DNA of 64,000 nt from Enterobacter sp. C2 (GCF_019880405.1 NZ_CP082269.1:4030001-4094000), one strand, 5' to 3'; positions 39,470-50,989 are shown, numbered from the stretch's first letter. Made by a program: numbers and translations. The notes: generated by a model from the letters alone, not told the origin.

Positions 39470-40600
39470 TTAGTTGAAGTAGCTCAGCAGCGTATTGATC
39501 ACCGTGCGCTGGTTAACAAGCGAGAGATTGTAGAACAGCGGCAGGCGAAGCAAGCGCTCGCTCTCTTTCGTGGTATGGATATCTTCGCTGAAGAACTCAC
39601 CAAAGCGCTCACCGGCCGGGCTGGAGTGCAGCGGGATATAGTGGAACACCGCCAGGATCTCCGCCTCCTTAAGGAAAGCGATCAGCTTGCTGCGATCCTC
39701 ATCGTCACGCAACTTGATATAAAACATGTGCGCGTTGTGTTCACACTCGGCAGGAATCGACGGCAGCTCAATACGTCCGGCACGGGCCAGCGGGGTCAGG
39801 GCGTCAAAGTAGGTCTGCCACAGCGAGAGACGCTGCTGGTTGATACGATCTGCCGCTTCCAGCTGCGCCCACAGATAGGCTGCCTGCAGATCCGACATCA
39901 GATAGCTGGAGCCAATATCGCGCCAGGTGTATTTATCAACCTGACCGCGGAAGAACTGGCTGCGGTTGGTGCCCTTCTCGCGAATAACCTCAGCACGTTC
40001 AACCAGCGCACGGTCGTTGATCAGCGTCGCGCCGCCTTCGCCCCCGGCGGTATAGTTTTTGGTTTCATGGAAGCTAAAGCAGCCGATATGGCCGATGGTG
40101 CCCAGCGCGCGCCCTTTGTAGGTCGACATCACCCCCTGGGCGGCATCCTCTACCACGTACAGGTTATGATGTTTCGCGATAGCCATAATGGTGTCCATCT
40201 CACAAGCTACGCCCGCATAGTGGACCGGCACAATGGCGCGAGTGTTCTCGGTGATCGCCGCCTCGATAAGCCGTTCATCAATGTTCATGGTGTCCGGACG
40301 GACATCAACAAAGACGATTTTCGCTCCGCGCAGCACAAAGGCGTTGGCGGTAGAGACGAAGGTGTAGCTGGGCATGATCACTTCATCGCCGGGCTGGATA
40401 TCCAGCAGCAGCGCCGCCATCTCCAACGAGGCGGTACAGGAGGGGGTCAACAGCACTTTGGCGCTGCCGAAACGCTGCTCCATCCACTGCTGGCAGCGGC
40501 GCGTATAGCCGCCGTCGCCGCACAGCTTGCCGCTGCCCATCGCCGACTGCATGTAATCGAGTTCTGTACCCACAACCGGGGGCGCGTTAAAAGGGATCAT
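39470..40600 (-). CDS. wecE: dTDP-4-amino-4,6-dideoxygalactose transaminase
   Basis: WecE (RffA) converts dTDP-4-keto-6-deoxyglucose to dTDP-4-amino-4,6-dideoxygalactose with glutamate and PLP. The ATG at 40600 (MIPFNAPPVVGTELDY) after AGGTGA gives 376 residues, as E. coli; the frame upstream is unsupported. The DegT/DnrJ/EryC1 signature FHETKNYTAGGEGG holds the PLP lysine. It follows wecD by four bases. Confidence 0.97.
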   Translation of the reverse strand: MIPFNAPPVVGTELDYMQSAMGSGKLCGDGGYTRRCQQWMEQRFGSAKVLLTPSCTASLEMAALLLDIQPGDEVIMPSYTFVSTANAFVLRGAKIVFVDVRPDTMNIDERLIEAAITENTRAIVPVHYAGVACEMDTIMAIAKHHNLYVVEDAAQGVMSTYKGRALGTIGHIGCFSFHETKNYTAGGEGGATLINDRALVERAEVIREKGTNRSQFFRGQVDKYTWRDIGSSYLMSDLQAAYLWAQLEAADRINQQRLSLWQTYFDALTPLARAGRIELPSIPAECEHNAHMFYIKLRDDEDRSKLIAFLKEAEILAVFHYIPLHSSPAGERFGEFFSEDIHTTKESERLLRLPLFYNLSLVNQRTVINTLLSYFN

Positions 40601-40604
40601 AGAG

Positions 40605-41282
40605 TCACCTGTATAGCCAGTAGGCAGTGCTTTCCACGTTGGCACCGCTCTGAATGTAACGTTTAAGCGCCGCGGTATTCCCCACCTGGGTCGCGACGCG
40701 CAGAACCGAAAGCTGACGCCGCTGCGCCCAGAGAAGCGCCGCCTGCATCAGGGCCTCCCCCGCACCGCGTCCGGCCAGCAGGCCAATACGCGCCTCGCTG
40801 TCGTTCAGCTGGCGCAGCGAAACAAAGGCGCGGATCTCGCCGCTGGCGGCGCGTAAGACCAGGCACTCATGGTCGAATGCGCCGTTAACGGCGTTTTCAA
40901 TCCACTGGGCGTAGAAACGCCCGCTGGCATCCGCAGAGTACCAGGGTGTACGAAACCGGCTCTGCGCAAAGGCAGTGGCGGCCTGCTGGCGCAGCGGGGC
41001 GATATCCGTTGCGGTCGCCACCTGCGCGCCGGGGTCGGTTATCGTTGCCGGTACGGCCAGAGCCAGATCTACCTCACCCTCTACCAGCTGGAAACCCAGC
41101 TGCTGGAGCGCATCCAGCCGCGCGGTATCCGTCGCCGGGATCTTGACCTGCACCCGCTGCCAGGCCGCAAGCTGCGTCTCGTTCAGCGGTGCGGCACTGT
41201 CACTCAGGCGCACGATGGCGCTGGAGATACCAAAGAACTGGTTCTCCCAGGTTAAAGCTTCAACCGTCCCGCGTACCGTCAT
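40605..41282 (-). CDS. wecD: dTDP-4-amino-4,6-dideoxygalactose N-acetyltransferase
   Basis: WecD (RffC) acetylates the amino sugar to give dTDP-Fuc4NAc. The protein has 225 residues (E. coli 224). It is a GNAT-type protein with the acetyl-CoA-binding loop in [18 protein letters not shown] and the C-terminal [14 protein letters not shown]. It follows wecC by only nine bases; in E. coli rffG and rffH lie between these two genes. Confidence 0.96.
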   Translation of the reverse strand: MTVRGTVEALTWENQFFGISSAIVRLSDSAAPLNETQLAAWQRVQVKIPATDTARLDALQQLGFQLVEGEVDLALAVPATITDPGAQVATATDIAPLRQQAATAFAQSRFRTPWYSADASGRFYAQWIENAVNGAFDHECLVLRAASGEIRAFVSLRQLNDSEARIGLLAGRGAGEALMQAALLWAQRRQLSVLRVATQVGNTAALKRYIQSGANVESTAYWLYR

Positions 41283-41291
41283 GTTGTCGCC

Positions 41292-42554
41292 TTAGCGCCA
41301 GACGCCTTTGGTATCAATAATGTATTGCTGGGTAACCTGCTCACCGGCAATGGCTTTGAATTCACGGTGATCCACCAGCATCACCAACACATCCGCGTCG
41401 GCCAGCGCCGCATCGAGGCTGACCAGCTGGCAGCTGTCCGCCAGCTTCTTCGGCAGCTGCTGAATGTTAGGCTCTACCACCAGTGTCTCGCCGCTGTGCC
41501 ACAGGGCAATGCTGTGGGCAATCTCCATCGCCGGGCTTTCCCGCAGATCGTCGATATTGGGCTTAAAGGCGAGGCCAAAGCAGGCGATTTTAATTTCGCT
41601 GGCCCGCTTGTCGTTAGCCGTGAGGCAGTCTGCCACCGTTGCTTTGACTTGATTAAGCACCCAGTGCGGTTTGCTGTCATTAACTTCACGGGCGGTACGG
41701 ATCAGCCGCGCCTGCTGCGGGTTTTGCGCCACGATAAACCACGGGTCGACCGCGATACAGTGGCCGCCTACGCCCGGTCCCGGCTGTAAGATATTGACGC
41801 GCGGGTGGCGGTTAGCGAGGCGGATTAGCTCCCAGACGTTGATGCCCTGGTCGGCACAGATCAGCGACAGCTCGTTAGCAAAAGCGATATTCACGTCGCG
41901 GAAACTGTTCTCGGTCAGCTTGCACATCTCAGCGGTGCGGGCGTTAGTGACCACACACTCGCCCTCAAGGAAGATCTTATACAGTTCGCTGGCGCGGGCA
42001 GAGCACTCCGGCGTCATACCGCCAATGACCCTATCGTTTTTAATCAGCTCAACCATCACCTGGCCTGGCAGCACGCGCTCCGGGCAGTAGGCAACGTTGA
42101 TATCTGCCTGCTCGCCGGCCTGCTGGGGGAAGGTGAGATCCGGACGCAGATCCGCCAGCCACTGTGCCATCTGCTCGGTCGCGCCTACCGGTGAGGTCGA
42201 CTCAAGGATCACCAGCGCGCCTTTTTTCAGGACAGGAGCAATAGATTTTGCTGCCGCCTCGACATAGGCCATATCCGGCTCGTGATCGCCTTTGAAGGGC
42301 GTCGGCACGGCAATCAGGTAAGCATCCGCCTCGACCGGCGTGGTGCTGGCGTGCAGATAGCCGCCCTCTACCGCGGCTTTCACCACCCGATCCAGCTCGG
42401 GTTCAACGATATGAATTTGCCCACGGTTAATGGTATCTACCGCGTGCTGATTGATATCAACGCCGACGACGCGCTTCTGCCGGGAGGCGAAAGCTGCTGC
42501 CGTGGGCAGTCCGATATAGCCCAGGCCAATAACGGAGAGGGTTGCAAAGCTCAT
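41292..42554 (-). CDS. wecC: UDP-N-acetyl-D-mannosamine dehydrogenase
   Basis: WecC oxidises UDP-ManNAc to UDP-ManNAcA with NAD+. The protein has 420 residues, the E. coli length. The Rossmann motif is [16 protein letters not shown] near residue 8, and the catalytic cysteine is in [15 protein letters not shown] near 265, both of the UDP-glucose/GDP-mannose dehydrogenase family. It overlaps wecB by 4 bp. Confidence 0.98.
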   Translation of the reverse strand: MSFATLSVIGLGYIGLPTAAAFASRQKRVVGVDINQHAVDTINRGQIHIVEPELDRVVKAAVEGGYLHASTTPVEADAYLIAVPTPFKGDHEPDMAYVEAAAKSIAPVLKKGALVILESTSPVGATEQMAQWLADLRPDLTFPQQAGEQADINVAYCPERVLPGQVMVELIKNDRVIGGMTPECSARASELYKIFLEGECVVTNARTAEMCKLTENSFRDVNIAFANELSLICADQGINVWELIRLANRHPRVNILQPGPGVGGHCIAVDPWFIVAQNPQQARLIRTAREVNDSKPHWVLNQVKATVADCLTANDKRASEIKIACFGLAFKPNIDDLRESPAMEIAHSIALWHSGETLVVEPNIQQLPKKLADSCQLVSLDAALADADVLVMLVDHREFKAIAGEQVTQQYIIDTKGVWR

Positions 42555-43681
42555 AGTGTTACCTGATTATTTTTAAGTGCGTGCAGAATACGTTCACAGG
42601 CTTGCCCGTCACCGTAAGGGTTGTGTGCCCGGCTCATCGCCTGCCAGGCGTCATTGTCCTGCAGCAGGTGCGTTACCTCTTCAACGATACGCTGGCGATC
42701 GGTACCCACCAGCCTTACCGTTCCGGCTTCGATGGCCTCTGGGCGCTCGGTGGTTTCACGCATTACCAGCACCGGCTTGCCTAACGACGGCGCCTCTTCC
42801 TGAATACCACCTGAGTCCGTCAGGATCAGCCAGGCATGGGTCATCAGCCAGAGGAACGGCAGATAGTCCTGTGGCTCAATTAAGATAATGTTTTCAACAT
42901 GTCCGAGTATGCGGTTCACCGGCTCGCTGACGTTGGGGTTCAGGTGTACCGGATAGACGATCTGGACATCCTGATGTTTCGCCGCAATGTCGACCAGCGC
43001 ATGACAGATCTGCTCAAAGCCCTGGCCAAAGCTTTCGCGGCGATGGCCGGTGACCAGCACCAGCTTTTTAGATTCATCAAGGAATGGATATCGCGCTGCC
43101 AGCTCGCTGTGCAGGTTTTCGTTATTCAATACCGTATCGCGCACCCAGAACAGCGCATCGATCACCGTATTACCGGTGACAAAGATCTGCTTATCCAGAA
43201 TATTTTCGCGCAGCAGATTCTGCCGGGCGTTCTGCGTCGGGGAGAAGTGATACATCGCCAGGTGGCCCGTCAGCGTGCGGTTAGCCTCCTCCGGCCAGGG
43301 CGAAGAGAGATCGCCCGTGCGCAGCCCGGCCTCGACGTGCCCAACGGGAATACGTTGGTAAAAGGCCGCCAGGCTGGCGGCAATCGTCGTTGTGGTATCA
43401 CCGTGGACCAGCACGACGTCAGGCTTAAATGATTCGAGGATCGGCTTTAGCCCTTCGAGAATGCGGCAGGTTATCTCCGTCAGCCCCTGGCCCGGCTGCA
43501 TAATATCCAGGTCATAATCCGGAACAATGGAAAACAGGTTCAAAACCTGGTCAAGCATCTCCCTGTGCTGCGCGGTCACGCAGACTTTGGCTTCAAAATA
43601 AGGGTCCTTTGCCAGCGCATGTACCAGAGGTGCCATCTTGATGGCTTCTGGTCGTGTGCCAAATACGGTAAGTACTTTCAC
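42551..43681 (-). CDS. wecB: UDP-N-acetylglucosamine 2-epimerase
   Basis: WecB epimerises UDP-GlcNAc to UDP-ManNAc. The protein has 376 residues as in E. coli. It opens [20 protein letters not shown], the family signature, and [27 protein letters not shown] and [20 protein letters not shown] are all intact. It lies 56 bp after wzzE. Confidence 0.98.
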   Translation of the reverse strand: MKVLTVFGTRPEAIKMAPLVHALAKDPYFEAKVCVTAQHREMLDQVLNLFSIVPDYDLDIMQPGQGLTEITCRILEGLKPILESFKPDVVLVHGDTTTTIAASLAAFYQRIPVGHVEAGLRTGDLSSPWPEEANRTLTGHLAMYHFSPTQNARQNLLRENILDKQIFVTGNTVIDALFWVRDTVLNNENLHSELAARYPFLDESKKLVLVTGHRRESFGQGFEQICHALVDIAAKHQDVQIVYPVHLNPNVSEPVNRILGHVENIILIEPQDYLPFLWLMTHAWLILTDSGGIQEEAPSLGKPVLVMRETTERPEAIEAGTVRLVGTDRQRIVEEVTHLLQDNDAWQAMSRAHNPYGDGQACERILHALKNNQVTL

Positions 43682-43737
43682 AACGATTCTCTTCGATTAG
43701 ATGATGAAGGCCCAGTGGCCTTCATATCAGGCAGCGC

Positions 43738-44784
43738 TTACAGTGAACGACGGCGCGTTAACGCAACACCAGCACCTATCAACGCCCCTACCATTCCCCA
43801 CATAATCATCAGGAAAGCACGGCGCGGGCTATCGCGTTTTACCGGCTCTTCAGGCGTCCGCAAATAACGATATGTCTGAAAACGGGGATCGAGCGTGGGG
43901 CCTACGTTGAGGGTATTCAGCATGGCTCGATTTTGATCATAGTCCAGATCGAACTCGGGCCCCACTGCCTGCAGGTTTTCCAGTCGCGCCTGCAGCATCG
44001 GACGCCCTAACAGGAACATCTCTGAGTCGGGAAGCTCGTCAGGCGGAACCTCGGTCTCGCTGCGGGAGATATTGTGCTGCTCGGCCACTTTTAACGCCTG
44101 CTCAACGCTGTGCGCCCGACGTTTAAAGATAGCGTTCGCGACCTCTTCCTGACGTTTCACCTGCGCTTTCATCTGAATAGTGCGGGCCGCCCATGCACCT
44201 TTCAGCTCATCATTAAGATGGCTGGCAGCACGCTGGCTGGCGAAAGCAATATACTGGCGCAGCAGGTTATTTGAGTCAGGAGCGGTCTCCGCCGTCAGCT
44301 TAACGCTGTCGCTGAGGTTACGCTGCGCGTCGGCGGGGGTGTACTGAATATTATTAATCAGCTCATCCAGCATCGCGGCGTCCGCCTTGCTGTTGCCCAC
44401 CATTCGCTGCTTGTAGTAGTCAGTTTGCAGCCAAAAGTCACGGCGCGTATCCCATGATGCCAGCTGCATAATGAACTCTTTATATGCTTCGTCCATGACC
44501 GAGGGCTGATCGACCGGTGCCAGGTTAGCTTTGACGTCAAGATTGCGTAGAAACTGCTGCTGGGAGTAGAACCCGCCCAGCATGTTTACCGTTGGACGAT
44601 CGGTGATGGCCGTTGCGCCCCACTCCTGCCTGGCGAAGAAGGTGTAGGCCAGCGCGATAAGCGCGAAGGCCAGCGCCACGCCGACAATCCACAATTTCCC
44701 CGCCCATAAAGTACGAAATAAACCGCGAATATCCAGTTCATTCTCCATACTTCCTGTATGTTTTCCCGCCAATGGTTGAGTCAT
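43738..44784 (-). CDS. wzzE: ECA chain-length regulator
   Basis: WzzE sets the ECA chain length and promotes cyclic ECA formation. The protein has 348 residues, as E. coli, with two membrane helices (about 30-50 and 320-342) around a periplasmic coiled-coil domain. The second helix is preceded by the PVKRDSPRRAF proline-rich motif of Wzz proteins. Confidence 0.97.
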   Translation of the reverse strand: MTQPLAGKHTGSMENELDIRGLFRTLWAGKLWIVGVALAFALIALAYTFFARQEWGATAITDRPTVNMLGGFYSQQQFLRNLDVKANLAPVDQPSVMDEAYKEFIMQLASWDTRRDFWLQTDYYKQRMVGNSKADAAMLDELINNIQYTPADAQRNLSDSVKLTAETAPDSNNLLRQYIAFASQRAASHLNDELKGAWAARTIQMKAQVKRQEEVANAIFKRRAHSVEQALKVAEQHNISRSETEVPPDELPDSEMFLLGRPMLQARLENLQAVGPEFDLDYDQNRAMLNTLNVGPTLDPRFQTYRYLRTPEEPVKRDSPRRAFLMIMWGMVGALIGAGVALTRRRSL

Positions 44785-44797
44785 CGCTATCCCAGAA

Positions 44798-45901
44798 TTA
44801 CTTGGTTAGAGTTGGTTTATGTCCACTATTACGACGCATTTTACGTTTGACGCGTTTGATAAAGCGCGCCACTTTCCATGCACGTTTAATGCACCAGCCG
44901 TACAGGAAGAAAGCTAGCACAAACAGTGCCAACATCACCCATTCGGGAATAAAATGCAGATATTCTGTGACGACACCCACCGCGGCCAGCAGCGCGGCGG
45001 CCAGCGTAATCAGCACAAAGGCCTGGCGGGAGGTAAACCCGGCGCGCATGATCAGATGGTGGATGTGCTGACGGTCAGGCGAGAAAGGGCTCATCCCTTT
45101 GCGCAGGCGGCGGTACATGATGGCAACCATGTCCATCAGCGGAATAGCAATGATCCACAATGCCGTCACCGGGCTAATCGGGTGCGTCTGGCCCTGGGTC
45201 GTTTCCAGCAGGATCCAAATTACCGTAAAGCCAATCAGCGTACTGCCCGCATCGCCCATAAAGACCTTATAGCGGCGACCAAGGATACCCAGGTTAAGCA
45301 GGATATAGGGGAGAATGGCGGCAATCATGGCAAAGCACCACATCGCCAGGCTCAGCTGACCGTCAAACCACAGTATGATGCCGATAGCGGCGAAGGAGAC
45401 GCAGGAGAGCCCACCCAGCAGACCATCAATACCGTCAACCATATTAAAGGCGTTGATGGCGGCCCAGACGGCAAACAGCGTCAGGAAGAAGCCGAACGGC
45501 CCGAGAACCATCTCCCAGGTGCCAAAAATGTAGCCGAGACTGCTGAGATAGAGTTTACCCACTGCCATCATGACGATAGCAATAAGCGCCTGAACGGTGG
45601 CACGTATCTTTACGCTGATATCAAAGCGATCGTCCAGCGCCCCGATGAAGACCAGTACGCCAGCACACATCAAATAGAGCGCAGCATGTGGAATATAGTA
45701 GTCAGCAATAGCAAACGTATAGCAGATCCCCGCATAGACAGAGATACCGCCCACTAAGGGAATCAATCCCTGATGACGTTTACGAAAGTTTGGTTTATCG
45801 ACCAACCCTACCTTTTTTGCCACCTTGCGGGCAAAAAAGAGAAAGATAAACGTGAGTAAAAAAATACTGAATAACTCAGTAACCGCAGTGAGTAAATTCA
45901 C
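44798..45901 (-). CDS. wecA: Undecaprenyl-phosphate GlcNAc-1-phosphate transferase
   Basis: WecA starts ECA synthesis, and in many strains O-antigen synthesis, by moving GlcNAc-1-P to undecaprenyl phosphate. I place the start at the GTG at 45901 (VNLLTAVTELFSIF), which gives 367 residues, the E. coli length; the frame is open 26 codons upstream without family support. Motifs: DDRFDI, NAFNMVDGIDGLLGG, and the HIHH loop. Eleven hydrophobic segments are expected. Confidence 0.97.
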   Translation of the reverse strand: MNLLTAVTELFSIFLLTFIFLFFARKVAKKVGLVDKPNFRKRHQGLIPLVGGISVYAGICYTFAIADYYIPHAALYLMCAGVLVFIGALDDRFDISVKIRATVQALIAIVMMAVGKLYLSSLGYIFGTWEMVLGPFGFFLTLFAVWAAINAFNMVDGIDGLLGGLSCVSFAAIGIILWFDGQLSLAMWCFAMIAAILPYILLNLGILGRRYKVFMGDAGSTLIGFTVIWILLETTQGQTHPISPVTALWIIAIPLMDMVAIMYRRLRKGMSPFSPDRQHIHHLIMRAGFTSRQAFVLITLAAALLAAVGVVTEYLHFIPEWVMLALFVLAFFLYGWCIKRAWKVARFIKRVKRKMRRNSGHKPTLTK

Positions 45902-46097
45902 AATGCATGCTCTCAGCAAATGTTGATCCCGGAAGTATAACGACGATGCCCCCTCTCCAAAAGAGATAAAGCAGGTCACACACGGGCTCTATTGTATATT
46001 TTTCATTCAATTAGAACATAATCAGCTTGAATGCTTTGCATTACCACCGCCAGCCATGGCTGACAGCGGATCCCCTGGCTATAGCCTATATTCCATA

Positions 46098-46129
46098 AAT
46101 AAAAAACGCCACGTAAAAACGTGGCGTTT
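46098..46129 (-). terminator. Rho-independent terminator of rho
   Basis: On the minus strand AAACGCCACGT-TTTT-ACGTGGCGTTT is followed by further T bases. It lies just after the rho stop and separates rho from wecA. Confidence 0.92.
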
Positions 46130-46145
46130 ACAGGCTTTATTTAAG

Positions 46146-47405
46146 TTACGAGCGCTTCATCATATCGAAGAAGTCGTCGTTGGTTTTGGTCATCGCCAGT
46201 TTATTGATGAGGAACTCCATTGCGTCAATCTCTCCCATCGGGTGAATGATTTTGCGCAGGATCCACATTTTCTGCAGCTCTTCCTGAGTGGTGAGCAGCT
46301 CTTCTTTACGCGTACCGGAGCGGTTGTAATCGATAGCCGGGAAGACGCGTTTCTCAGCGATTTTACGCGCGAGGTGCAGTTCCATGTTGCCGGTACCTTT
46401 AAACTCTTCGTAGATAACTTCATCCATTTTAGAGCCGGTATCCACCAGCGCAGTAGCGATGATGGTCAGGCTACCGCCCTCTTCCACATTACGCGCAGCA
46501 CCGAAGAAACGTTTCGGACGGTGCAGGGCGTTGGCATCCACACCACCAGTCAGCACCTTGCCAGAAGCCGGTACGACGGTGTTATAAGCACGGGCCAGAC
46601 GGGTGATGGAGTCGAGCAGAATGATAACGTCTTTTTTATGCTCAACCAGACGCTTCGCTTTCTCGATAACCATCTCGGCAACCTGAACGTGGCGAGACGC
46701 TGGCTCATCAAAGGTAGACGCAACCACTTCGCCTTTAACCAGACGCTGCATCTCGGTCACTTCTTCCGGACGCTCGTCGATCAGCAGCACCATCAGGACA
46801 CAGTCCGGGTGGTTGTAGGCAATGCTCTGGGCGATGTTCTGCAGCAGCATGGTCTTACCCGCTTTCGGCGGTGCAACGATCAGGCCACGCTGGCCACGGC
46901 CAATCGGCGATGCCAGGTCCAGAACACGGGCGGTTAAATCTTCTGTTGAACCGTTACCGCGCTCCATACGCAGACGCGAGTTGGCGTGCAGCGGGGTTAA
47001 GTTTTCAAACAGGATCTTATTACGCGAGTTTTCCGGTTTGTCGTAGTTAACCTCATTAACCTTCAACAGCGCAAAGTAACGTTCACCCTCTTTCGGAGGA
47101 CGAATCTTACCTGAAATGGTGTCACCAGTGCGGAGGTTGAAACGGCGGATTTGGCTAGGGGATACGTAGATGTCATCAGGACCGGCGAGGTAGGAGCTGT
47201 CTGCGGAGCGGAGGAAACCAAATCCGTCCTGCAATATCTCTAACACACCGTCGCCAAAGATATCTTCGCCACTCTTAGCATGCTGCTTCAGGATGGCAAA
47301 AATGATGTCCTGCTTGCGCATACGAGCCTGGTTTTCCAGACCCATATTTTCGCCGAGAGTAATCAGCTCAGAAACCGGCGTATTCTTTAATTCGGTAAGA
47401 TTCAT
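46146..47405 (-). CDS. rho: Transcription termination factor Rho
   Basis: Rho is the hexameric RNA-dependent ATPase that ends transcription. The protein has 419 residues, the E. coli length. It opens [15 protein letters not shown], with the RNA-binding cold-shock-like domain around residues 50-125 and the P-loop [11 protein letters not shown] near 178. The Q- and R-loop regions are intact. It is normally autoregulated by Rho-dependent attenuation in its leader. Confidence 0.99.
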   Translation of the reverse strand: MNLTELKNTPVSELITLGENMGLENQARMRKQDIIFAILKQHAKSGEDIFGDGVLEILQDGFGFLRSADSSYLAGPDDIYVSPSQIRRFNLRTGDTISGKIRPPKEGERYFALLKVNEVNYDKPENSRNKILFENLTPLHANSRLRMERGNGSTEDLTARVLDLASPIGRGQRGLIVAPPKAGKTMLLQNIAQSIAYNHPDCVLMVLLIDERPEEVTEMQRLVKGEVVASTFDEPASRHVQVAEMVIEKAKRLVEHKKDVIILLDSITRLARAYNTVVPASGKVLTGGVDANALHRPKRFFGAARNVEEGGSLTIIATALVDTGSKMDEVIYEEFKGTGNMELHLARKIAEKRVFPAIDYNRSGTRKEELLTTQEELQKMWILRKIIHPMGEIDAMEFLINKLAMTKTNDDFFDMMKRS

Positions 47406-47761
47406 AGTGGTGTGGGTTCTTAAACTCGGGGTAAATCTCGAACTTAATTTGTGAATGGTATGGCAGGGTCATCCATGCCTGTTTTAGCGGCCATCAACTC
47501 ATGTCTGTTCGCTGCCTGCTTACAGGAAGAACACAGAACTGAAACGACAAGACGGATTGAGTGACAAGCCCGGAATCTATCCACTTCTCTCGCGGCGCGG
47601 TGGCTGGCGGGAAGCATCGGGTACAACACGGTTCAAACTGACAAGGTTCAAACGACAAAGATATGTTTATTTCGAAGTCAAAACTAACTTAGCACGACTA
47701 AAGCCGGGCGTCCAGCAATCCACTAAAATTAGGAGAGCCAGACGCCAGGTGGGGAGAGCCC
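47406..47761 (-). promoter_or_regulatory. trxA-rho intergenic region with rho leader
   Basis: This 356-bp gap holds the rho promoter and leader. A segment near 47480-47570 matches remembered E. coli rhoL nucleotides (TCACTCAATCCGTCTTGTCG and GACATGAGT), but the corresponding frame lacks the ATG and stops early. A different frame from a GTG at 47584, after AGAGAA, runs 46 codons to 47444. No definite leader peptide can be called. Confidence 0.5.
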
Positions 47762-48091
47762 TTACGCCAGGTTAGCGTCGAGGAACTCTTTCAGCTGCCC
47801 TTTAGAGAGCGCGCCTACCTTGGTGGCCGCCACTTCGCCGTTTTTGAACAGCAGCAGGGTCGGGATACCGCGGATGCCGTATTTCGGCGCGGTGCCTGGG
47901 TTCTGGTCGATGTTCAGCTTCGCTACGGTCAGCTTGCCCTGGTACTCGTCAGCGATCTCATCCAGAATCGGGGCGATCATTTTGCACGGACCACACCACT
48001 CTGCCCAGAAATCGACGAGGGTCAGCCCTTCCGCTTTGAGTACGTCCGTGTCAAAACTGTCGTCGGTCAGGTGAATAATTTTATCGCTCAT
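47762..48091 (-). CDS. trxA: Thioredoxin 1
   Basis: TrxA is the general cytosolic disulfide reductase. The protein has 109 residues as in E. coli and carries the WCGPCK active site near residues 32-37 and the cis-proline region [11 protein letters not shown]. It is divergent from rhlB and upstream of rho on the same strand. Confidence 0.99.
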   Translation of the reverse strand: MSDKIIHLTDDSFDTDVLKAEGLTLVDFWAEWCGPCKMIAPILDEIADEYQGKLTVAKLNIDQNPGTAPKYGIRGIPTLLLFKNGEVAATKVGALSKGQLKEFLDANLA

Positions 48092-48226
48092 ATTTACTCC
48101 ACAGGATTATGTCTACCTTATTAAGGTCTGTAGCATAGCCTGGCTAAAGGTTGACGTTATTTCACCCCGTTTATTTGAACGGATGTGCTTTCGTAAAGCA
48201 ATAGTAAACTGATATTCTACCACACT

Positions 48227-49498
48227 ATGAGCAAAACACATTTAACAGAACAGAAGTTTTCCGACTTCGCCCTGCACCCGAAGGTGATTGAAGCCCTTGA
48301 AAATAAAGGCTTTCATAACTGCACCCCCATCCAGGCACTCGCCCTTCCGCTGACGTTGGCGGGTCGGGATGTAGCGGGACAGGCGCAAACCGGTACCGGC
48401 AAAACGATGGCGTTTCTGACGTCAACGTTTCATTATCTTCTCTCTCACCCGGCGATCGAAGACCGCAAGGTGAACCAACCGCGCGCGCTGATCATGGCTC
48501 CAACCCGTGAGCTGGCGGTGCAAATTCATGCCGATGCTGAGCCGCTGGCCCAGACTACCGGCCTGAAACTGGGCCTCGCCTACGGCGGCGACGGCTATGA
48601 CAAACAGCTTAAGGTGCTGGAGAGCGGCGTTGATATTCTTATCGGCACCACCGGCCGCCTGATCGATTACGCCAAACAGAACCATATCAACCTGGGCGCG
48701 ATCCAGGTCGTGGTGCTGGACGAAGCCGACCGCATGTATGACCTCGGCTTTATTAAAGACATCCGCTGGCTGTTCCGTCGCATGCCTGCGACAAACCAGC
48801 GCCTGAATATGCTCTTCTCTGCCACGCTCTCTTATCGCGTACGTGAGCTGGCGTTTGAGCAGATGAACAACGCTGAGTATGTGGAAGTGGAACCGGAACA
48901 GAAAACCGGCCACCGTATTAAAGAAGAGCTTTTCTATCCGTCCAACGAAGAGAAAATGCGTCTGCTGCAAACGCTGATCGAAGAGGAGTGGCCGGATCGC
49001 GCCATCATCTTCGCCAACACCAAGCACCGCTGTGAAGATATCTGGGGCCACCTGGCTGCCGATGGTCATCGCGTTGGCCTGCTGACCGGCGACGTGGCGC
49101 AGAAAAAACGCCTGCGTATTCTCGAAGAGTTTACCAGTGGTGATATAGACATCCTGGTAGCGACCGACGTTGCCGCGCGTGGCCTGCATATTCCGGCCGT
49201 GACCCACGTCTTTAACTACGATCTGCCAGACGACTGCGAAGACTATGTTCACCGTATTGGCCGTACCGGTCGCGCGGGCGCAAGCGGCAATTCAATCAGC
49301 CTTGCCTGTGAAGAGTATGCCCTGAACCTGCCGGCTATCGAGACCTATATCGGTCACTCGATTCCAGTCAGTAAATACAATCCGGATGCGCTCCTGAGCG
49401 AACTGCCACCGCCGAAGCGCCTGCCTCGCGCGCGTCCAGGCAATGGCCCACGCCGCACCGGTGGTGGTGCACCACGTAACAGACGTCGTTCAGGTTAA
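48227..49498 (+). CDS. rhlB: DEAD-box RNA helicase RhlB
   Basis: RhlB is the helicase of the RNA degradosome, bound to RNase E. The protein has 423 residues (E. coli 421). Motifs: Q-motif [48 protein letters not shown], and [10 protein letters not shown]. The basic, Gly/Pro/Arg-rich C-terminal tail ([14 protein letters not shown]) binds RNA. gppA follows six bases after the stop. Confidence 0.98.
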   Translation: MSKTHLTEQKFSDFALHPKVIEALENKGFHNCTPIQALALPLTLAGRDVAGQAQTGTGKTMAFLTSTFHYLLSHPAIEDRKVNQPRALIMAPTRELAVQIHADAEPLAQTTGLKLGLAYGGDGYDKQLKVLESGVDILIGTTGRLIDYAKQNHINLGAIQVVVLDEADRMYDLGFIKDIRWLFRRMPATNQRLNMLFSATLSYRVRELAFEQMNNAEYVEVEPEQKTGHRIKEELFYPSNEEKMRLLQTLIEEEWPDRAIIFANTKHRCEDIWGHLAADGHRVGLLTGDVAQKKRLRILEEFTSGDIDILVATDVAARGLHIPAVTHVFNYDLPDDCEDYVHRIGRTGRAGASGNSISLACEEYALNLPAIETYIGHSIPVSKYNPDALLSELPPPKRLPRARPGNGPRRTGGGAPRNRRRSG

Positions 49499-49504
49499 TG
49501 CCTT

Positions 49505-50989
49505 ATGCTCACCTCTAACTCGCTCTACGCCGCTATTGATTTAGGTTCGAACAGTTTTCATATGCTGGTTGTGCGCGAGGTAGCGGGGAGTATACAGACC
49601 CTGACCCGCATTAAACGTAAAGTACGCCTCGCGGCAGGGCTGGACAGCGATAACCGGCTCTCTCCGGACGCCATGGCGCGTGGCTGGCAGTGTCTGCGCC
49701 TGTTTGCTGAACGGCTACAGGATATCCCACCCATGCAGATCCGGGTGGTCGCCACGGCAACGCTGCGCCTGGCTGTTAACGCCGGGGAGTTTCTTGCCAC
49801 CGCGCAGGAGATTTTAGGCACGACTGTCCAGGTGATTAGCGGTGAAGATGAGGCGCGGCTGATCTATCAGGGCGTGGCCCATACTACCGGCGGGGACGAT
49901 CGCCGCCTGGTCGTCGATATCGGCGGGGCCAGCACCGAGCTGGTGACCGGCGCCGGCGCGCAGGCTACCTCCCTCTTTAGCCTGTCGATGGGCTGTGTTA
50001 CCTGGCTCGAACGCTTCTTCACCGATCGCAACCTGGCTCAGGAAAATTTCGACGCGGCGGAAAAGGCTGCGCGGGAGGTTCTGCTGCCGGTAGCCGATGC
50101 GCTGCGTCGTCACGGCTGGAAAATCTGCGTAGGGGCATCCGGCACCGTTCAGGCGTTGCAGGAGATCATGATGGCGCAGGGCATGGATGAGTGCATCACC
50201 CTTGCCAAACTGCAGCAGCTAAAGCAGCGCGCTATTCAGTGCGGTCGTCTGGAAGAGCTGGAGATTGAAGGGCTAACGCTTGAGCGGGCGCTGGTCTTCC
50301 CGAGCGGCCTGGCCATTCTGATCGCTATCTTTAGCGAGCTGGAGGTTCAGGGCATGACCCTGGCTGGCGGCGCACTGCGTGAAGGGCTGGTCTATGGCAT
50401 GCTGCATCTGCCCGTCGATCACGATATTCGCAGCCGCACGCTGCGTAATCTTCAGCGCCGTTTTATGGTCGACTCCGGCCAGGCCCAGCGCGTGGCCCAA
50501 CTGGCCTCCCGCTTTGCGGAGCAGGTTCAGGCTGAATGGCAGCTGGAGCCGTTAAGCCGCGAGCTGCTGATGGGCGCCTGCCATCTGCATGAGATTGGCC
50601 TGAGCGTCGATTTTAAGCACGCTTCCCAGCACGCCGCCTACCTGGTGCGTAACCTGGATCTGCCCGGCTTCACGCCTGCGCAGAAGAAGCTGCTGGCCAC
50701 CCTCCTGCTCAATCAGACTAACCCGGTCGATCTCTCTTCGCTGCATCAGCAAAACGCTGTACCGCCGCGGACCGCGGAGCATCTCTGTCGTCTGCTGCGC
50801 CTGGCGATCATCTTTGCCAGTCGCCGCCGGGATGAGTTCTTACCCGACGTCTCTTTGACCGCCCACGGTGAGGCATTAACGCTCACGCTACCGGAGGGCT
50901 GGCTGGCGACGCACCCGCTGGGTGCTGAGACGCTCGATCAGGAGTGCCAGTGGCAGAGCTACGTTCACTGGGCGCTGGCGGTCAATTAG
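49505..50989 (+). CDS. gppA: Guanosine pentaphosphate phosphatase/exopolyphosphatase
   Basis: GppA converts pppGpp to ppGpp in the stringent response. The protein has 494 residues, the E. coli length. The ASKHA fold begins [16 protein letters not shown], with [12 protein letters not shown] at about 140 and an HD-like C-terminal region around [14 protein letters not shown]. It is six bases after rhlB and probably co-transcribed. Confidence 0.97.
   Translation: MLTSNSLYAAIDLGSNSFHMLVVREVAGSIQTLTRIKRKVRLAAGLDSDNRLSPDAMARGWQCLRLFAERLQDIPPMQIRVVATATLRLAVNAGEFLATAQEILGTTVQVISGEDEARLIYQGVAHTTGGDDRRLVVDIGGASTELVTGAGAQATSLFSLSMGCVTWLERFFTDRNLAQENFDAAEKAAREVLLPVADALRRHGWKICVGASGTVQALQEIMMAQGMDECITLAKLQQLKQRAIQCGRLEELEIEGLTLERALVFPSGLAILIAIFSELEVQGMTLAGGALREGLVYGMLHLPVDHDIRSRTLRNLQRRFMVDSGQAQRVAQLASRFAEQVQAEWQLEPLSRELLMGACHLHEIGLSVDFKHASQHAAYLVRNLDLPGFTPAQKKLLATLLLNQTNPVDLSSLHQQNAVPPRTAEHLCRLLRLAIIFASRRRDEFLPDVSLTAHGEALTLTLPEGWLATHPLGAETLDQECQWQSYVHWALAVN

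Noticed and set aside
39155-40666. A 503-codon plus-strand frame opposite wecE and part of wzxE
   Set aside because: It spans two well-supported minus-strand genes and has no protein-family features; typical third-position GC shadow.
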